64,000 nt of DNA from Hoeflea_A sp963921345 (GCA_963921345.3 CAWUFE020000007.1:3534001-3598000), one strand, 5' to 3'. Counted from the first letter of the stretch, positions 1 to 8,871 are shown. A program made the numbers and translations. Notes: generated by a model not told the origin, from the letters alone.

Positions 1-408
1 CAGTTCGTCGCCCGCCGCGCTGAGGCAGTAGACGGCAAACGGGCGGGTCAGAAAGTCGATCAGGTCATCGTTGCGCCGCAACGGATACTGGAACCAGGAG
101 TCACCCTCGGCAACGAGCCGCAGGCCGTTCCATCCCCGCCGAATGCGCCGCTCATAGGCTCTCTGGCGTCGCCGCATGTGAAACCGGTTGAGGAAATCCA
201 CGAAGAAATCGGTGACCAGGCCCTCCGCTCCGGGCGGTGCATCGTGGACCTGCGAGAGATCGACCATCGTCTCGTCAATCTCGAAGCGAGGTGAAAACGG
301 TCGTGCCGGGTCGGCCACCTGCCTGAAATAAAACTGTACGTCTTCCGGCGACGTTTCGGGATCATTCAGCCGGTCCAACAGATCCGCATAGGATATCCTG
401 TTTGCCAT
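1..408 (-). CDS. SGNH/GDSL-hydrolase-like protein, N-terminal part (cut by the window edge)
   Basis: Minus-strand reading frame open from an ATG at 408 to base 1, so only the first 136 codons are present. A GGAGGA ribosome site lies at 415-420. After a charged, Arg-rich stretch (MRRRQRAYERRIRRGW) comes LVAEGDSWFQYP, which resembles block I of SGNH/GDSL esterases (Gly-Asp-Ser with the nucleophile Ser); a second GD follows near the edge. There is no signal peptide, so it is probably cytosolic. Substrate cannot be told. The GDSW motif is seen; membership of the SGNH fold is inferred because the downstream blocks lie outside the window. Confidence 0.7.
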   Translation of the reverse strand, partial: MANRISYADLLDRLNDPETSPEDVQFYFRQVADPARPFSPRFEIDETMVDLSQVHDAPPGAEGLVTDFFVDFLNRFHMRRRQRAYERRIRRGWNGLRLVAEGDSWFQYPLRRNDDLIDFLTRPFAVYCLSAAGDEL

Positions 409-790
409 GACGCATCCTCCCGTCGAACCACCGATGCCGGACAGTTGGCCGAATTGCTCCGATCGCGTTGTCAGTGAAGCCGCTGCGACCTGGCTGACCG
501 ACAGGCCTTAAATAAAATAGCAATCAAACCAAGCTTATCGCATCTTCATCAAATACAACCTAGCATATTTTTCGTAAGTCGAAAATAATATTCTCACTAA
601 ATATATATTGATGCGATAAATATTTGGAGAGCTTTTTATTAAAGACGTCCACCCCATCCCTCGCGCCAAGACGGAACGCGCAGGGTCTGCGGCCGTGGCA
701 AGGCAACCGTCGGCAGGGAAGCGCAACGCCGATTTGACCCGGGCGAGCCTGCAAATTATGGCTGGCAGTCGATCAAGCAACGGAAGCAAC
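409..790. other. Intergenic region with an AT-rich core and nested inverted repeats
   Basis: I see no convincing gene in these roughly 380 bases. The part from about 505 to 645 is strikingly AT-rich for this GC-rich neighbourhood. It holds a perfect 10-bp inverted repeat (TTATCGCATC at 535-544, GATGCGATAA at 610-619) and, inside it, a 6-bp stem with a 5-base loop (TTTTCG 569-574, CGAAAA 580-585). Possible roles are a divergent promoter/operator region for the flanking genes or a small structured RNA. Neither is proven. Confidence 0.4.
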
Positions 791-1090
791 ATGCAAGCGA
801 TCAATCGGCTTTGGAAAGGCGAACTGCCGCTTCAGGACGCGTTCTGGAAGTGGGCGGTCCTGGGCGGCCTGATCGTCAACATCGTAACCAGCCTGCTGTT
901 CGTGTCGTTGATGATGGCGGAACAGCCGCTGCTCGCCGTCCTCGGCGGTTACGGACTATCCCTGCCTTACAATTATATTGCCCTCGTGGGCGTATGGCGA
1001 TCGGCCGACCGCTTCGAGGGCGATCGGCGGCTGGCCGAAACCATGCGGATGGTGACCGTCGTCGGTCTGCTATTGCTGACCGTCACGTAA
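791..1090 (+). CDS. Small inner-membrane protein of unknown function
   Basis: A 99-residue protein beginning MQAINRLWKGELPLQ. The open frame extends further upstream, but the ATG at 791 opens a stretch that reads like known small proteobacterial membrane proteins of the type LW.GELPL..AFW..GVLGG. Hydrophobic segments lie at about residues 20-42 and 47-65, with a third at the C-terminus (MVTVVGLLLLTV). The basic N-terminus suggests it faces the cytoplasm. It converges on the flavin reductase fusion 10 bases downstream. No function is known to me. Confidence 0.6.
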   Translation: MQAINRLWKGELPLQDAFWKWAVLGGLIVNIVTSLLFVSLMMAEQPLLAVLGGYGLSLPYNYIALVGVWRSADRFEGDRRLAETMRMVTVVGLLLLTVT

Positions 1091-1099
1091 CACCGCGGC

Positions 1100-2725
1100 T
1101 CAGAAAGTCTCGGTGTGGATCCGACCGGCCGGAATGCCGCCATCCGCCAGACCGCCGGTCAGTTCCGCCATGAAACCGACCGGTCCGCAGATAAGGTAAT
1201 GGGCGTCAGGTCCGGCGCCCAGTTCCGCGAGCAGGTCAGCGCTGACACGCCGGTGGCGGTCATAGTCGCGCCCCGGCTCGTCGGTCGGATCCGGATGGCT
1301 GTAGGCCGTGTGGATCGCGATGTTGGCGTTTTCATCTGCCAGCTCCCGCACCTCGTCCGCAAAAGGATGATGCCTGCCATCGCGGGCTCCGTGCACGAAC
1401 AGGATCGGACGCGGGTCGCCACGCGCAACCAGATCGTGCAGCATGCCAACCATGGGGGTTACGCCGACCCCGGCGCTCACCAGCACCACAGGCGCGCCGT
1501 CCGCCGGCAACAGGAAGTCCCCCGCCGGTCGACGGCATTCGATGATGGCGCCCGGTTCGAGGTGATCGTGCAGGAAGGTCGAGGCCAACCCCTTCGGCAG
1601 ACGTTTGACGCTGATCCGGTAGTGCGCATCGTGCGCGGCGTCGGACAGCGAATAGGTTCGCTGGACCGGCTCAGGCCGCCCCGGCATGAAGAACTCGATG
1701 GGCAGATGCTGGCCTCCGGCAAAGGACGGCAGCGGTCCGCCGTCGCGAGCCTCGAACAGGAAGGAGGTTACGTCGGCACTTTCGGGACGCTTCTCGATCA
1801 GGCGCAGGGAACGAACCGACGCGGCGTCGACGTTCCAGCGCAGCGGCAGGACCGACGGCTGTTCGACCACCGCGTCGATCTCCAGCGTCACCAGCAGGCG
1901 GGCGCCGGGAAATCGTTTCACATCCGGCTCCCAGTCGACCGTCGCGCGGCCGGTGATCTGCAACAGGCTGCCCGTGGCGAAATCGACAAACAGAAATCCG
2001 GCTCGCGGATCGGCAAGCAGGTTGCCGACGGTGTTGTAGTGATTGTTGCCGGCGTAGTCCGGGAACCGCAGATGCCCCGCATCGAGGACCTCGACAAGAC
2101 CGCGTTCGCCGCCGCGGTGCGAAGCATCCATGCCGAAGGCCGGATCGTCGCCGTCGCCGCGAAAGCCGCTGGCGATGAAGAAAGTGTCGGCTGCCGCCAC
2201 CAGGCTCTGCTGCCCGACGGTCAGCTGCGTACCGCGGCGGGGGGCTCGCAAAACGCCCGGGGCGACCCGCCGCAGGGCCCGGTCGCGAATATATTGCGGG
2301 CAGTTGCCGAAGGTCTGATCGACCAGCAAGGTCCGGCCGTCGCTGCCGATCCGGCCATTGACCCGGTTGCGGCGGCGTGAGGCGAGCTCGATGCCGAGGA
2401 TGCCGACATCGGCGCCCGGCACAAACGCCCGCTGCAAGGCGTCACCCGGAGCCGGGCGGGCGTCGATATGCAGGCTGCGCGGATCGGGCGACGTCACGAA
2501 ATTCTCCGGTCCTGTGAGCACCGTCGCCCAGGGCCGGCCATGCTCGTCTCGGGCGGCGGCAATCAGGAACGGAAGAGAGGTGTGGAAGGCCCGATGCTGT
2601 TCCGGCAGGTGATCGCGCACCACCTGCCGCGCCCAGGTTTCGATTTCGCGTACCCCGAGCTTTTCCTGAACGGCGCGTTCGCTGGCATGGAAGGGGGAGC
2701 GGTGGTCATCGATCCGGGTGAGCAT
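1100..2725 (-). CDS. PNPOx-like split-barrel / FAD-NAD(P)H oxidoreductase fusion
   Basis: Soluble 541-residue protein in two parts. Residues about 40-300 are an FMN-binding split barrel of the pyridoxamine-phosphate-oxidase-like type (GNNHYNTVGNLLADPRAG at about 226-243). Residues about 305-541 form a ferredoxin-reductase module: RTYS at 356-359 binds FAD, GVGVTPM at 419-425 binds NAD(P)H and CGPVGFM at 513-519 completes the nucleotide site. The chain ends at IHTETF, where relatives often continue into a plant-type 2Fe-2S ferredoxin domain; none is present. An AGGAGA site precedes the ATG. It probably passes electrons from NAD(P)H through FAD to a bound flavin; the acceptor is unknown. The downstream neighbour on the same strand side is the GST, 61 bases upstream of its start. 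Confidence 0.85.
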   Translation of the reverse strand: MLTRIDDHRSPFHASERAVQEKLGVREIETWARQVVRDHLPEQHRAFHTSLPFLIAAARDEHGRPWATVLTGPENFVTSPDPRSLHIDARPAPGDALQRAFVPGADVGILGIELASRRRNRVNGRIGSDGRTLLVDQTFGNCPQYIRDRALRRVAPGVLRAPRRGTQLTVGQQSLVAAADTFFIASGFRGDGDDPAFGMDASHRGGERGLVEVLDAGHLRFPDYAGNNHYNTVGNLLADPRAGFLFVDFATGSLLQITGRATVDWEPDVKRFPGARLLVTLEIDAVVEQPSVLPLRWNVDAASVRSLRLIEKRPESADVTSFLFEARDGGPLPSFAGGQHLPIEFFMPGRPEPVQRTYSLSDAAHDAHYRISVKRLPKGLASTFLHDHLEPGAIIECRRPAGDFLLPADGAPVVLVSAGVGVTPMVGMLHDLVARGDPRPILFVHGARDGRHHPFADEVRELADENANIAIHTAYSHPDPTDEPGRDYDRHRRVSADLLAELGAGPDAHYLICGPVGFMAELTGGLADGGIPAGRIHTETF

Positions 2726-2755
2726 GACAGTCTCCTGCTTTCGGTTCGGGAGAGA

Positions 2756-2780
2756 GGACGCGGGCGGGCGACCCGCGTCC
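2756..2780 (-). terminator. Hairpin between GST and the flavin oxidoreductase gene
   Basis: Perfect 9-bp GC-rich stem (GGACGCGGG / CCCGCGTCC) with a 7-base loop, just after the GST stop on the minus strand. No T-run follows, so it may be a weak or factor-dependent terminator, or an mRNA-stabilising hairpin between two co-transcribed genes. Confidence 0.45.
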
Positions 2781-2786
2781 GCACGA

Positions 2787-3407
2787 TCAGGCGGCCAGGC
2801 CGACCGGTGTGGCCGGCATGGCGACGAAGCCGGGCAGTTGTTCGACCCGGCTCAGCAGGCCGCGGATGCTGGGATAGGCATCGAGCGACACGTTGCCCTC
2901 GGGCGCGTGCGCCGTGTAGCTGTAGATCGCCACGTCGGCGATGGTCGGGCGATTTCCAACCAGCCAGGCGCGGCCGTCGAGATGGTTTTCCAGTCGATCG
3001 AAGACCCGTTTGGCGACCGACGCCGCATGGGCGGGATCGAGACCGGCCCCAAACACCGTGATCAACCGGGCGGCCGCCGGTCCGTGGGCGATGTCTCCGG
3101 CCGCCTGGGACAGGAATCTCTGGACCTCGGCCTCGCGCGCCGCGCCGGCCGGGAGCCAGTCGGGAGCGTATTTGCGCGCCAGATAGACCAGAATCGCGTT
3201 GGAATCGGAAACGACATTGTCGCCGTCCTCGATCACCGGCACCTGGCCGAACGGGTTGAGCGAAAGAAACGGTTCCTGTTTGTGCTCACCGGCCAGCAGG
3301 TCGACTTCGACCAGCGTGTGGTCGATCCCGGCAAGGCCGGCAAAGAGAACGACCCGGTGGGAATGACCCGACAGCGGGTGATGGTGGATGCGAATGGCGT
3401 TGGACAT
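2787..3407 (-). CDS. Glutathione S-transferase family protein
   Basis: 206-residue GST. The start is the ATG at 3407, preceded by an AGAGGAA site; the frame is open further upstream but without a better site. An N-terminal thioredoxin-like domain carries HHHPLSGHSHRVVLF, with Ser in the activating position, and the glutathione-contact signatures QVPVIEDG and DSNAILVYLA. The C-terminal helical domain includes RPTIADVAIYSY, the N-capping box motif. It probably conjugates or reduces electrophiles with glutathione; the substrate is unknown. It is divergent from a LysR gene across a compact promoter region, the usual layout for a LysR-controlled target. Confidence 0.9.
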   Translation of the reverse strand: MSNAIRIHHHPLSGHSHRVVLFAGLAGIDHTLVEVDLLAGEHKQEPFLSLNPFGQVPVIEDGDNVVSDSNAILVYLARKYAPDWLPAGAAREAEVQRFLSQAAGDIAHGPAAARLITVFGAGLDPAHAASVAKRVFDRLENHLDGRAWLVGNRPTIADVAIYSYTAHAPEGNVSLDAYPSIRGLLSRVEQLPGFVAMPATPVGLAA

Positions 3408-3491
3408 GATTTCCTCTTGCGTTCGATCTGACGCGGCGACGGACGGCCGCCGGACACGACGCCAATATGGCTTATGCTCGTTTTGAAGATA

Positions 3492-3542
3492 ATCTCCCAA
3501 TTTTTTCTTTTATTATGTAATATTTCTTCATAATTGGGAGAT
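3492..3542. promoter_or_regulatory. Long inverted repeat in the GST/LysR divergent promoter
   Basis: ATCTCCCAATT at 3492-3502 and AATTGGGAGAT at 3532-3542 are perfect 11-bp inverted copies separated by 29 very AT-rich bases. The right arm contains GGGAG, the likely ribosome site of the LysR gene that starts with GTG at 3547. The pair may be LysR-protein contact sites spanning the promoter, or a leader hairpin that hides this ribosome site. Confidence 0.55.
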
Positions 3543-3546
3543 CGTC

Positions 3547-4449
3547 GTGGACCAGGTCGAAACCATGCGCGCTTTCGTGGCCGTGGCGCAGGAGGGTTCC
3601 TTTACCGGCGCCGCGAAGCGGCTTCGCAGATCCACCAAGCTGGTGAGCAATCATGTGGCGGCACTGGAAGCCCGGCTGTCGACGCGGCTTTTTCAGCGCA
3701 CGACCCGCAGCGTTACCCTGACTGATGTCGGATCGGCCTATCTGGAACGCTGCCGACCGCTGCTGGAGCAGTTCGACGAGCTGCAGGACCTGGTGCAGGA
3801 CCGTCAGACCGCCCTGTCGGGCCCGATCCGGGCCACTGCACCGACGGGTTTCGGGTCGACGCGGCTGGTGGAGGCGCTGGTCCCCTTCCAGACCGCCCAT
3901 CCGGCCATCGAAATCGACCTGCACCTGACGGATACGAGGGTCGCCGTCATCGAGGAAGGCTTCGACCTTGCCGTACGCATCGGCATCCTCCGGGATTCGA
4001 CCCTGCGCGTACGCAAGCTGTCGGACATGCCGCTCGTCGTCTGCGCGTCGCCGGCCTATCTCGCCGCGCATGGGCGTCCCGATCACCCTCGGGCGCTGGC
4101 CTCGCACAATTGTCTCGTCGACGGAAACCGGCCGGACTCCGGTTCATGGCGCTTTCGCAGCGGCGACAACGAAGAGACCGTACGGGTTTCCGGCAGTTTC
4201 CGGTCCAATGCGCCGCGGGCCATCAGCGAGCTGGCAATCGGCGGCATCGGCATTGCCCGTTGCCCCTACTACGCCGTCGAAGCGGCCCTCGCCGACGGTC
4301 GGCTGGTGGAACTGTTCGGTGATCGACGGGCAACGGAATACGGTCTCTACGCCCTCTACCCGCCCAACCGGCATCTGACGGCGCGCATGCGGGCGCTCAT
4401 CGATCATCTGGCCACCTATTTCGGCGACCGGCCCTTTCCGTCCGGCTGA
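3547..4449 (+). CDS. LysR-type transcriptional regulator
   Basis: 300 residues starting at GTG, with a GGGAG ribosome site seven bases upstream. The N-terminal winged helix-turn-helix reads MRAFVAVAQEGSFTGAAKRL and continues through LEARLSTRLFQRTTRSVTLT. The rest is the periplasmic-binding-protein-like effector domain (about residues 90-295). It has the features of the CrgA/DsdC-like subgroup that often controls a neighbouring divergent gene. Divergent from the GST gene, so it is a likely autoregulator and GST regulator; the effector is unknown. Confidence 0.9.
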   Translation: MDQVETMRAFVAVAQEGSFTGAAKRLRRSTKLVSNHVAALEARLSTRLFQRTTRSVTLTDVGSAYLERCRPLLEQFDELQDLVQDRQTALSGPIRATAPTGFGSTRLVEALVPFQTAHPAIEIDLHLTDTRVAVIEEGFDLAVRIGILRDSTLRVRKLSDMPLVVCASPAYLAAHGRPDHPRALASHNCLVDGNRPDSGSWRFRSGDNEETVRVSGSFRSNAPRAISELAIGGIGIARCPYYAVEAALADGRLVELFGDRRATEYGLYALYPPNRHLTARMRALIDHLATYFGDRPFPSG

Positions 4450-4481
4450 CGAAGATCCGGTACCGGCGAGCCGAACGGGGA

Positions 4482-6497
4482 TCAGTCGCCGGCCACGGCG
4501 TTCCTGTGCTTGTTTGTCCAATCGAGGCAGGACCGCAGCAGCCGCAGATACAGCTTTGGCGGATATTCGTCATGGTTGGAGCCGGGATAGCCGATGAGAT
4601 GGACGTCGACACCGACCCTTTTGAGGGCCCGATAGAATTCCTGCAGCTGACCGTGGGGCACGTTCCTGTCCAACAATCCGCCCTGGATCAGGGTCGGGGT
4701 AGAGACATTGCGAACGTGGAAGATCGGCGAACGGTCGATGAAGCGCTGCAGGTGATCGACAAAACTTCCGCCCAGGTACCAGCTGGTCTGGAAGTACTCA
4801 TTGGTGCCCTCCAGACTGATATAGTCGGTTTCCCCGGCGATCGGGCAGGCTGCCTTGAACCGCTGTGTCTGCGTGATGATCCAACTGGTCAGCGTACCGC
4901 CATTGCTCTGGCCGACGAGGAACAGCCGATCCGGGTCGGCGAGCCCCCGGTCGATCACATGATCGACGCCGGCCAGGATGTCCTGGACGTCGAGAATGCC
5001 GAATTCACCGATCAGGTCTTCCCGGAATTTCCTGCCGTAACCGAGTGTGCCCCTGTAGTTGGCCCGCAAAACGAAATAGTCTTCCGCGGCAAAAGCCGCG
5101 GTCGGAATGAATTTCATAAGTGCAAGATATTCGTTGAAGTCGACGCCGTTCGGGCCGCCGTGGATCTGGACCACCAGCGGATATCTTTCGCCTTCGACGT
5201 AGTTCGACGGAAACGTCAGCAGACCTTCGACCTGCGTGTCGTCCAAGGAATGCCAGCGGACCAGTTCGGTCCTTGCCGTTCGGACGCCGTAAAATTCACG
5301 ATTCTCGTCGGTGATTTTCTTCGGTTCGAAGCGATCCACGTCGCCGACATAGATTTCCGGCGGTTTGTCATAGGTCTGCCCGATGAAGGCCAGCTTGCGA
5401 TTGTCGCTGTCGATATCGACGAATGAGGAAACCAGGTAGGTGTTGAGGCCGGGAACGCTCAGGTCTTCCGGCGATCCGAACACTTTGGCGGGCGGGCCGC
5501 CGTCGATGGGCATCCGGTAGAAGGAGTACGTGACGCGGTCGTTTTCGACATAGTAGACGCTCTTCGAATCGGGCGACCATTGCCACAGAAACGGCAATTG
5601 ATTCTTCGAATTCAGGGTGATCGTACCACCGCCGCCGAGCGGCATCAGCTTGACACTCCAGAGGAATGACCACTTGAACGGGCCGGGCGCGTTGATGAAG
5701 GCCAGCCACCTGCCGTCGGGTGAGAATTTCGGAAAATACTTCCAGAATCGATTGTCCGTAGCGACATCGCGAACCTGCCTCGTTTCGACATCGACGATCG
5801 CCAGTTGCGCCTCCGTCCAGGAGTCGAGGCCGGGTCCGTCCTGATGCGCAAAAACGATTTGCTTGCTGTCGGGTGACCAGTCATAGGCCCAGCTGCCGGC
5901 CCAGTCGCTGACCGTGAATGTCCGATCGGCGGTGAGATTCACCGGATCGCCGCCGTCGGGCCCGACCAGCCACAGATGATTGCGATTGAAGAGCTCCGGA
6001 TCGACGACGCCAGGATCCACATAGGCCGGATCCGGCATGACAAAGGCGATCGACCGCCCGTCGGGCGACCACTGAAAACTGGAAATGTTCTCTTTCAGTT
6101 CGGTCACCGGCCGCCCTTTGCCGCCGCCCGATGCAACAAGCCAGATGTTGGCATGACCCGACTGGGTCGACAGATAAGCCACTGATTTGCCGTCCGGAGA
6201 CCATTGCGCTGCGAAAACATGCGGGGACGGCTGGAGCAGGATACGCCGGTCTTCGCCGCTGCCGTTCGCGATGACGAAGCTGGTCAGATAGCTGTCAGTG
6301 TCGAGATCGACGGTGTTGACCCCATAGAGAAGCTCTTTGCCATCGGGCGAAAACGACAAATCCGACAACCGTTTGACCGCAAGCCCCAATTCCGGTGTCC
6401 ATTCCGCCGCCTGCTGGGAGTGGCCAGGCGTCGTGCCCAGGCCGATGGCCATCGTAGCCGCACAGAAATACAGTAGGAATCCACTCGCCTGTTTCAT
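4482..6497 (-). CDS. Secreted S9 family (prolyl oligopeptidase-type) serine peptidase
   Basis: 671-residue precursor. A signal peptide is visible (MKQASGFLLYFCAATMAIGL, cleavage likely near HSQQA), so it acts in the periplasm. Residues about 40-400 are a beta-propeller made of WSPDGKS/FSPDGR repeats of the WD40-like/TolB type. The C-terminal alpha/beta-hydrolase has the triad Ser531 in GQSNGG, Asp610 in GGLLDRNVP and His642 in GSNHDEY; HGGPNG at 446-451 forms the oxyanion region. It most likely cleaves oligopeptides or acyl-peptides in the acylaminoacyl-peptidase/dipeptidyl-peptidase class. It stands alone, converging on the LysR gene. Confidence 0.9.
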   Translation of the reverse strand: MKQASGFLLYFCAATMAIGLGTTPGHSQQAAEWTPELGLAVKRLSDLSFSPDGKELLYGVNTVDLDTDSYLTSFVIANGSGEDRRILLQPSPHVFAAQWSPDGKSVAYLSTQSGHANIWLVASGGGKGRPVTELKENISSFQWSPDGRSIAFVMPDPAYVDPGVVDPELFNRNHLWLVGPDGGDPVNLTADRTFTVSDWAGSWAYDWSPDSKQIVFAHQDGPGLDSWTEAQLAIVDVETRQVRDVATDNRFWKYFPKFSPDGRWLAFINAPGPFKWSFLWSVKLMPLGGGGTITLNSKNQLPFLWQWSPDSKSVYYVENDRVTYSFYRMPIDGGPPAKVFGSPEDLSVPGLNTYLVSSFVDIDSDNRKLAFIGQTYDKPPEIYVGDVDRFEPKKITDENREFYGVRTARTELVRWHSLDDTQVEGLLTFPSNYVEGERYPLVVQIHGGPNGVDFNEYLALMKFIPTAAFAAEDYFVLRANYRGTLGYGRKFREDLIGEFGILDVQDILAGVDHVIDRGLADPDRLFLVGQSNGGTLTSWIITQTQRFKAACPIAGETDYISLEGTNEYFQTSWYLGGSFVDHLQRFIDRSPIFHVRNVSTPTLIQGGLLDRNVPHGQLQEFYRALKRVGVDVHLIGYPGSNHDEYPPKLYLRLLRSCLDWTNKHRNAVAGD

Positions 6498-6707
6498 TGC
6501 GCATGTCCAGAATAGGTGAAATTGAGAGGGTCGCCGAAGCCGTCAACCTACAGTAGCATGGCTCCCGGCCGAAGACCATTTGCGAACCGGGAAGCGTGTC
6601 GCCGAGACGCTGTTGAAGCGGGTGTCATCGAACCTTGCGCCTTGCCGTTCACCCGGTTTTCCTCCATCTATCGTTCGACCAGCAACACGCAATTTCGGTG
6701 TAATCAA

Positions 6708-7556
6708 ATGGATTCTCTCGTAACGACCGAATGGCTCAGCCGGCATCTCGATGATCCGGATCTGGTGGCGCTCGACTGCACCGTGCGCATGGACCAGAAC
6801 GAGGCCGGCGGCTTCGTCACGTCGACAGGACGACCCGACTACGAACGCGGTCACATTCCCGGCGCCGGCTTTGCCGACCTCACCGGCGGCGATCTCAGCG
6901 ACTCCGACAGCCCGATCGATTTCGCCGTGCCGTCGCCCGAGCGCTTCTGCGCCGCCATGGGCGCGCTGGGCGTCGGCGATGGCTCACGCGTGGTGCTATA
7001 TGACGGTTTCATGTCGGTCTGGGCGGCCCGGATCTGGTGGATGCTGCGCTGGGTCGGCTTCGACAACGCCGCGATCCTCGATGGCGGGCTGAAACTGTGG
7101 ACCGACGAGGACCGGTCGCTGTCGAGCGATCCGGCCGACCGTGCTGCGGCAACGCTGACGCCACGTCCGCGCCCCGGTCTGATCGCGGATCGGGACGAGG
7201 TGCTTGCGGCTATCGGCGATGCCGGCGTGCTGCTGATCGACACGCTGCCGGCCGAGAGCTTTCGCGGCGAGATCACCATGTATGACCGGCCCGGCCACAT
7301 TCCCGGCGCCGTCAATATCTGCGGCATGGACTTCATCGACGAAGCCGGCCGGTTCCTGGCCCACGGCGAACTCGACGCCATGCACGCCGCTGACCGCGAC
7401 GCCCGCGCCATCACCTATTGCGGCGGCGGCATCCTTGCGTCGTCCAACGCCTTCGTCATGACCCGGCTCGGTTTCACCGACGTCGCCGTCTACACTGCCT
7501 CGCTGCAGGAATGGTCCGCCGATCCCGACAATCCGATGGAGACCGGCGAGGATTAA
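6708..7556 (+). CDS. sseA: 3-mercaptopyruvate/thiosulfate sulfurtransferase (two rhodanese domains)
   Basis: 282 residues from the ATG at 6708; a longer frame upstream lacks family similarity. Two tandem rhodanese domains: an inactive N-terminal one (about 5-135, DGGLKLW at its end) and a catalytic C-terminal one (about 155-280). The catalytic loop is YCGGGI, with Cys238 as the persulfide-carrying residue. This small-residue loop is closer to the CG.G form of mercaptopyruvate sulfurtransferases than to the CRKG form of thiosulfate rhodaneses. Linker motif GHIPGA occurs in both halves. The enzyme transfers sulfane sulfur to thiols or cyanide in the cytoplasm. No obvious operon partner other than the small secreted protein downstream. 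Confidence 0.87.
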   Translation: MDSLVTTEWLSRHLDDPDLVALDCTVRMDQNEAGGFVTSTGRPDYERGHIPGAGFADLTGGDLSDSDSPIDFAVPSPERFCAAMGALGVGDGSRVVLYDGFMSVWAARIWWMLRWVGFDNAAILDGGLKLWTDEDRSLSSDPADRAAATLTPRPRPGLIADRDEVLAAIGDAGVLLIDTLPAESFRGEITMYDRPGHIPGAVNICGMDFIDEAGRFLAHGELDAMHAADRDARAITYCGGGILASSNAFVMTRLGFTDVAVYTASLQEWSADPDNPMETGED

Positions 7557-7622
7557 GATCTTCACCGCCTAATTATGGTCACCGCCATCGGTCATGCTTC
7601 GCATCCATTGGAGGACCTCAAA

Positions 7623-7910
7623 ATGCGGATAGTGATTTCAGGCATTGCAGTGGCATTCTTCCTGCCGGTGGCGGCTTCGGCGCAGGCTATTTCGAACGAT
7701 ATGACCTGCGAGGAAGCCGTGGCCCATTACGAGGAGCATGGCCGCATCGACACGATCGACGAGGGCCAGGTCTTGCCGATCGACGAAGGCGTTCCGGTTT
7801 CGAAACGGGACGATCTGCCATGCGACCAGGGAGAGCTGCCGGGACCGGTGCTGCTCAAGACCAAGGACAAGAACGAGTGCGCGGTGGCCTATACTTGCCC
7901 CGAGCCTTGA
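7623..7910 (+). CDS. Small secreted Cys-containing protein of unknown function
   Basis: 95 residues; the start at 7623 is chosen because GGAGG lies directly upstream and because it opens a clean signal peptide (MRIVISGIAVAFFLPVAASAQA). The mature part is acidic with four cysteines (TC, PC, EC, TCPEP), which suggests disulfides in the periplasm. It resembles short alphaproteobacterial exported proteins with a DMTCEEAV start, a family whose role I do not know. The 3' end overlaps the end of the convergent lyase gene by 22 bases. Confidence 0.7.
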   Translation: MRIVISGIAVAFFLPVAASAQAISNDMTCEEAVAHYEEHGRIDTIDEGQVLPIDEGVPVSKRDDLPCDQGELPGPVLLKTKDKNECAVAYTCPEP

Positions 7911-8812
7911 TGGCCTGACGCACGGCTACCCTTCATCAGGCCCCTGGCAAAATCGAGATCCCGTTGCTCCGCTTCGCGCAGTTGGGGCAGGCCGACGAGA
8001 TCGGTGAACTGGTCGAAGGTCAGCATGCCGTCGCGTGCATTTCTTGTCGTGCCGTCAGCCTTGATCTGGTCGTAGAGCACCGCCAGGGTCTTTGCCACGG
8101 TAAAAATCGGGCCGAGGCCCCAGCAGGCGGCGGCGAAGCCGAGGTCTTGCAGTTCGGCCGCCGTCAGATCGGGCGACAGACCGAAATCGATCATATTGGC
8201 AAGATGCAGGCCGCCGAGCTCGCCGGTGATGCGGCGCATCTCCTCCACCGTGCGCGGCGCCTCGACGAACAGGGCGTCGGCACCGGCCTCGCGGTAGCGC
8301 GCGGCGCGCTCGATGGTGGCATCGAGCCCCTCGACGGCCAGCGCGTCGGTGCGCGCCATGATGAAAAGATCCGGGTCGGTCCGGGCATCGACCGCCGCCT
8401 TGACCTTGGCGACCATGTCTTCCGGCGGCACCACGGCCTTGCCGGGCGTATGGCCGCAGCGTTTGGGGAACATCTGGTCTTCCATGAAAAAGCCAGCAAC
8501 ACCGGCGCGTTCCAGTTCGCGTGTCGTGCGGCGGGCATTGGACACATTGCCAAAGCCGGTATCGGCGTCGACAAATACCGGAAGGTCGATCGCATCGCAG
8601 ATCCGGTGATAGTGCTCGGCCAGTTCGACCAGGCCGAGCTGTGAGCTGTCGGGCGCGGCGAGCAGCGATCCGGTTACCGAAAACCCGCCGACGATCAGCG
8701 CCTCGAACCCGGCCCGCTCCGCCAGCCGGGCCGAGAGGGCGTCATAGGCGCCTGGCATGACCAGAATGTCCGGAGCCTCGAACAGGGCGCGGAGGCGGGC
8801 GGTGCGTTTCAT
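7889..8812 (-). CDS. Isocitrate lyase / PEP mutase superfamily protein (PrpB-like)
   Basis: 307 residues, a single alpha/beta barrel. The magnesium/substrate motif VDADTGFG (Asp82, Asp84) and the catalytic loop PKRCGH with Cys119 are intact, as is the EDQ motif at 111-113. These are hallmarks of carboxyvinyl-carboxyphosphonate phosphorylmutase/methylisocitrate lyase relatives. A role as 2-methylisocitrate lyase is possible, but there are no prpC/prpD genes beside it, so oxaloacetate decarboxylase or dimethylmalate-lyase-like activity is equally open. Tail-to-tail overlap with the small secreted protein gene. Confidence 0.85.
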   Translation of the reverse strand: MKRTARLRALFEAPDILVMPGAYDALSARLAERAGFEALIVGGFSVTGSLLAAPDSSQLGLVELAEHYHRICDAIDLPVFVDADTGFGNVSNARRTTRELERAGVAGFFMEDQMFPKRCGHTPGKAVVPPEDMVAKVKAAVDARTDPDLFIMARTDALAVEGLDATIERAARYREAGADALFVEAPRTVEEMRRITGELGGLHLANMIDFGLSPDLTAAELQDLGFAAACWGLGPIFTVAKTLAVLYDQIKADGTTRNARDGMLTFDQFTDLVGLPQLREAEQRDLDFARGLMKGSRASGHQGSGQV

Positions 8813-8871
8813 GGGCTGTCATCCGTTCGGCGGGAAATCTCGATGCACCATCCACTTGCAGCCCGATCAGG

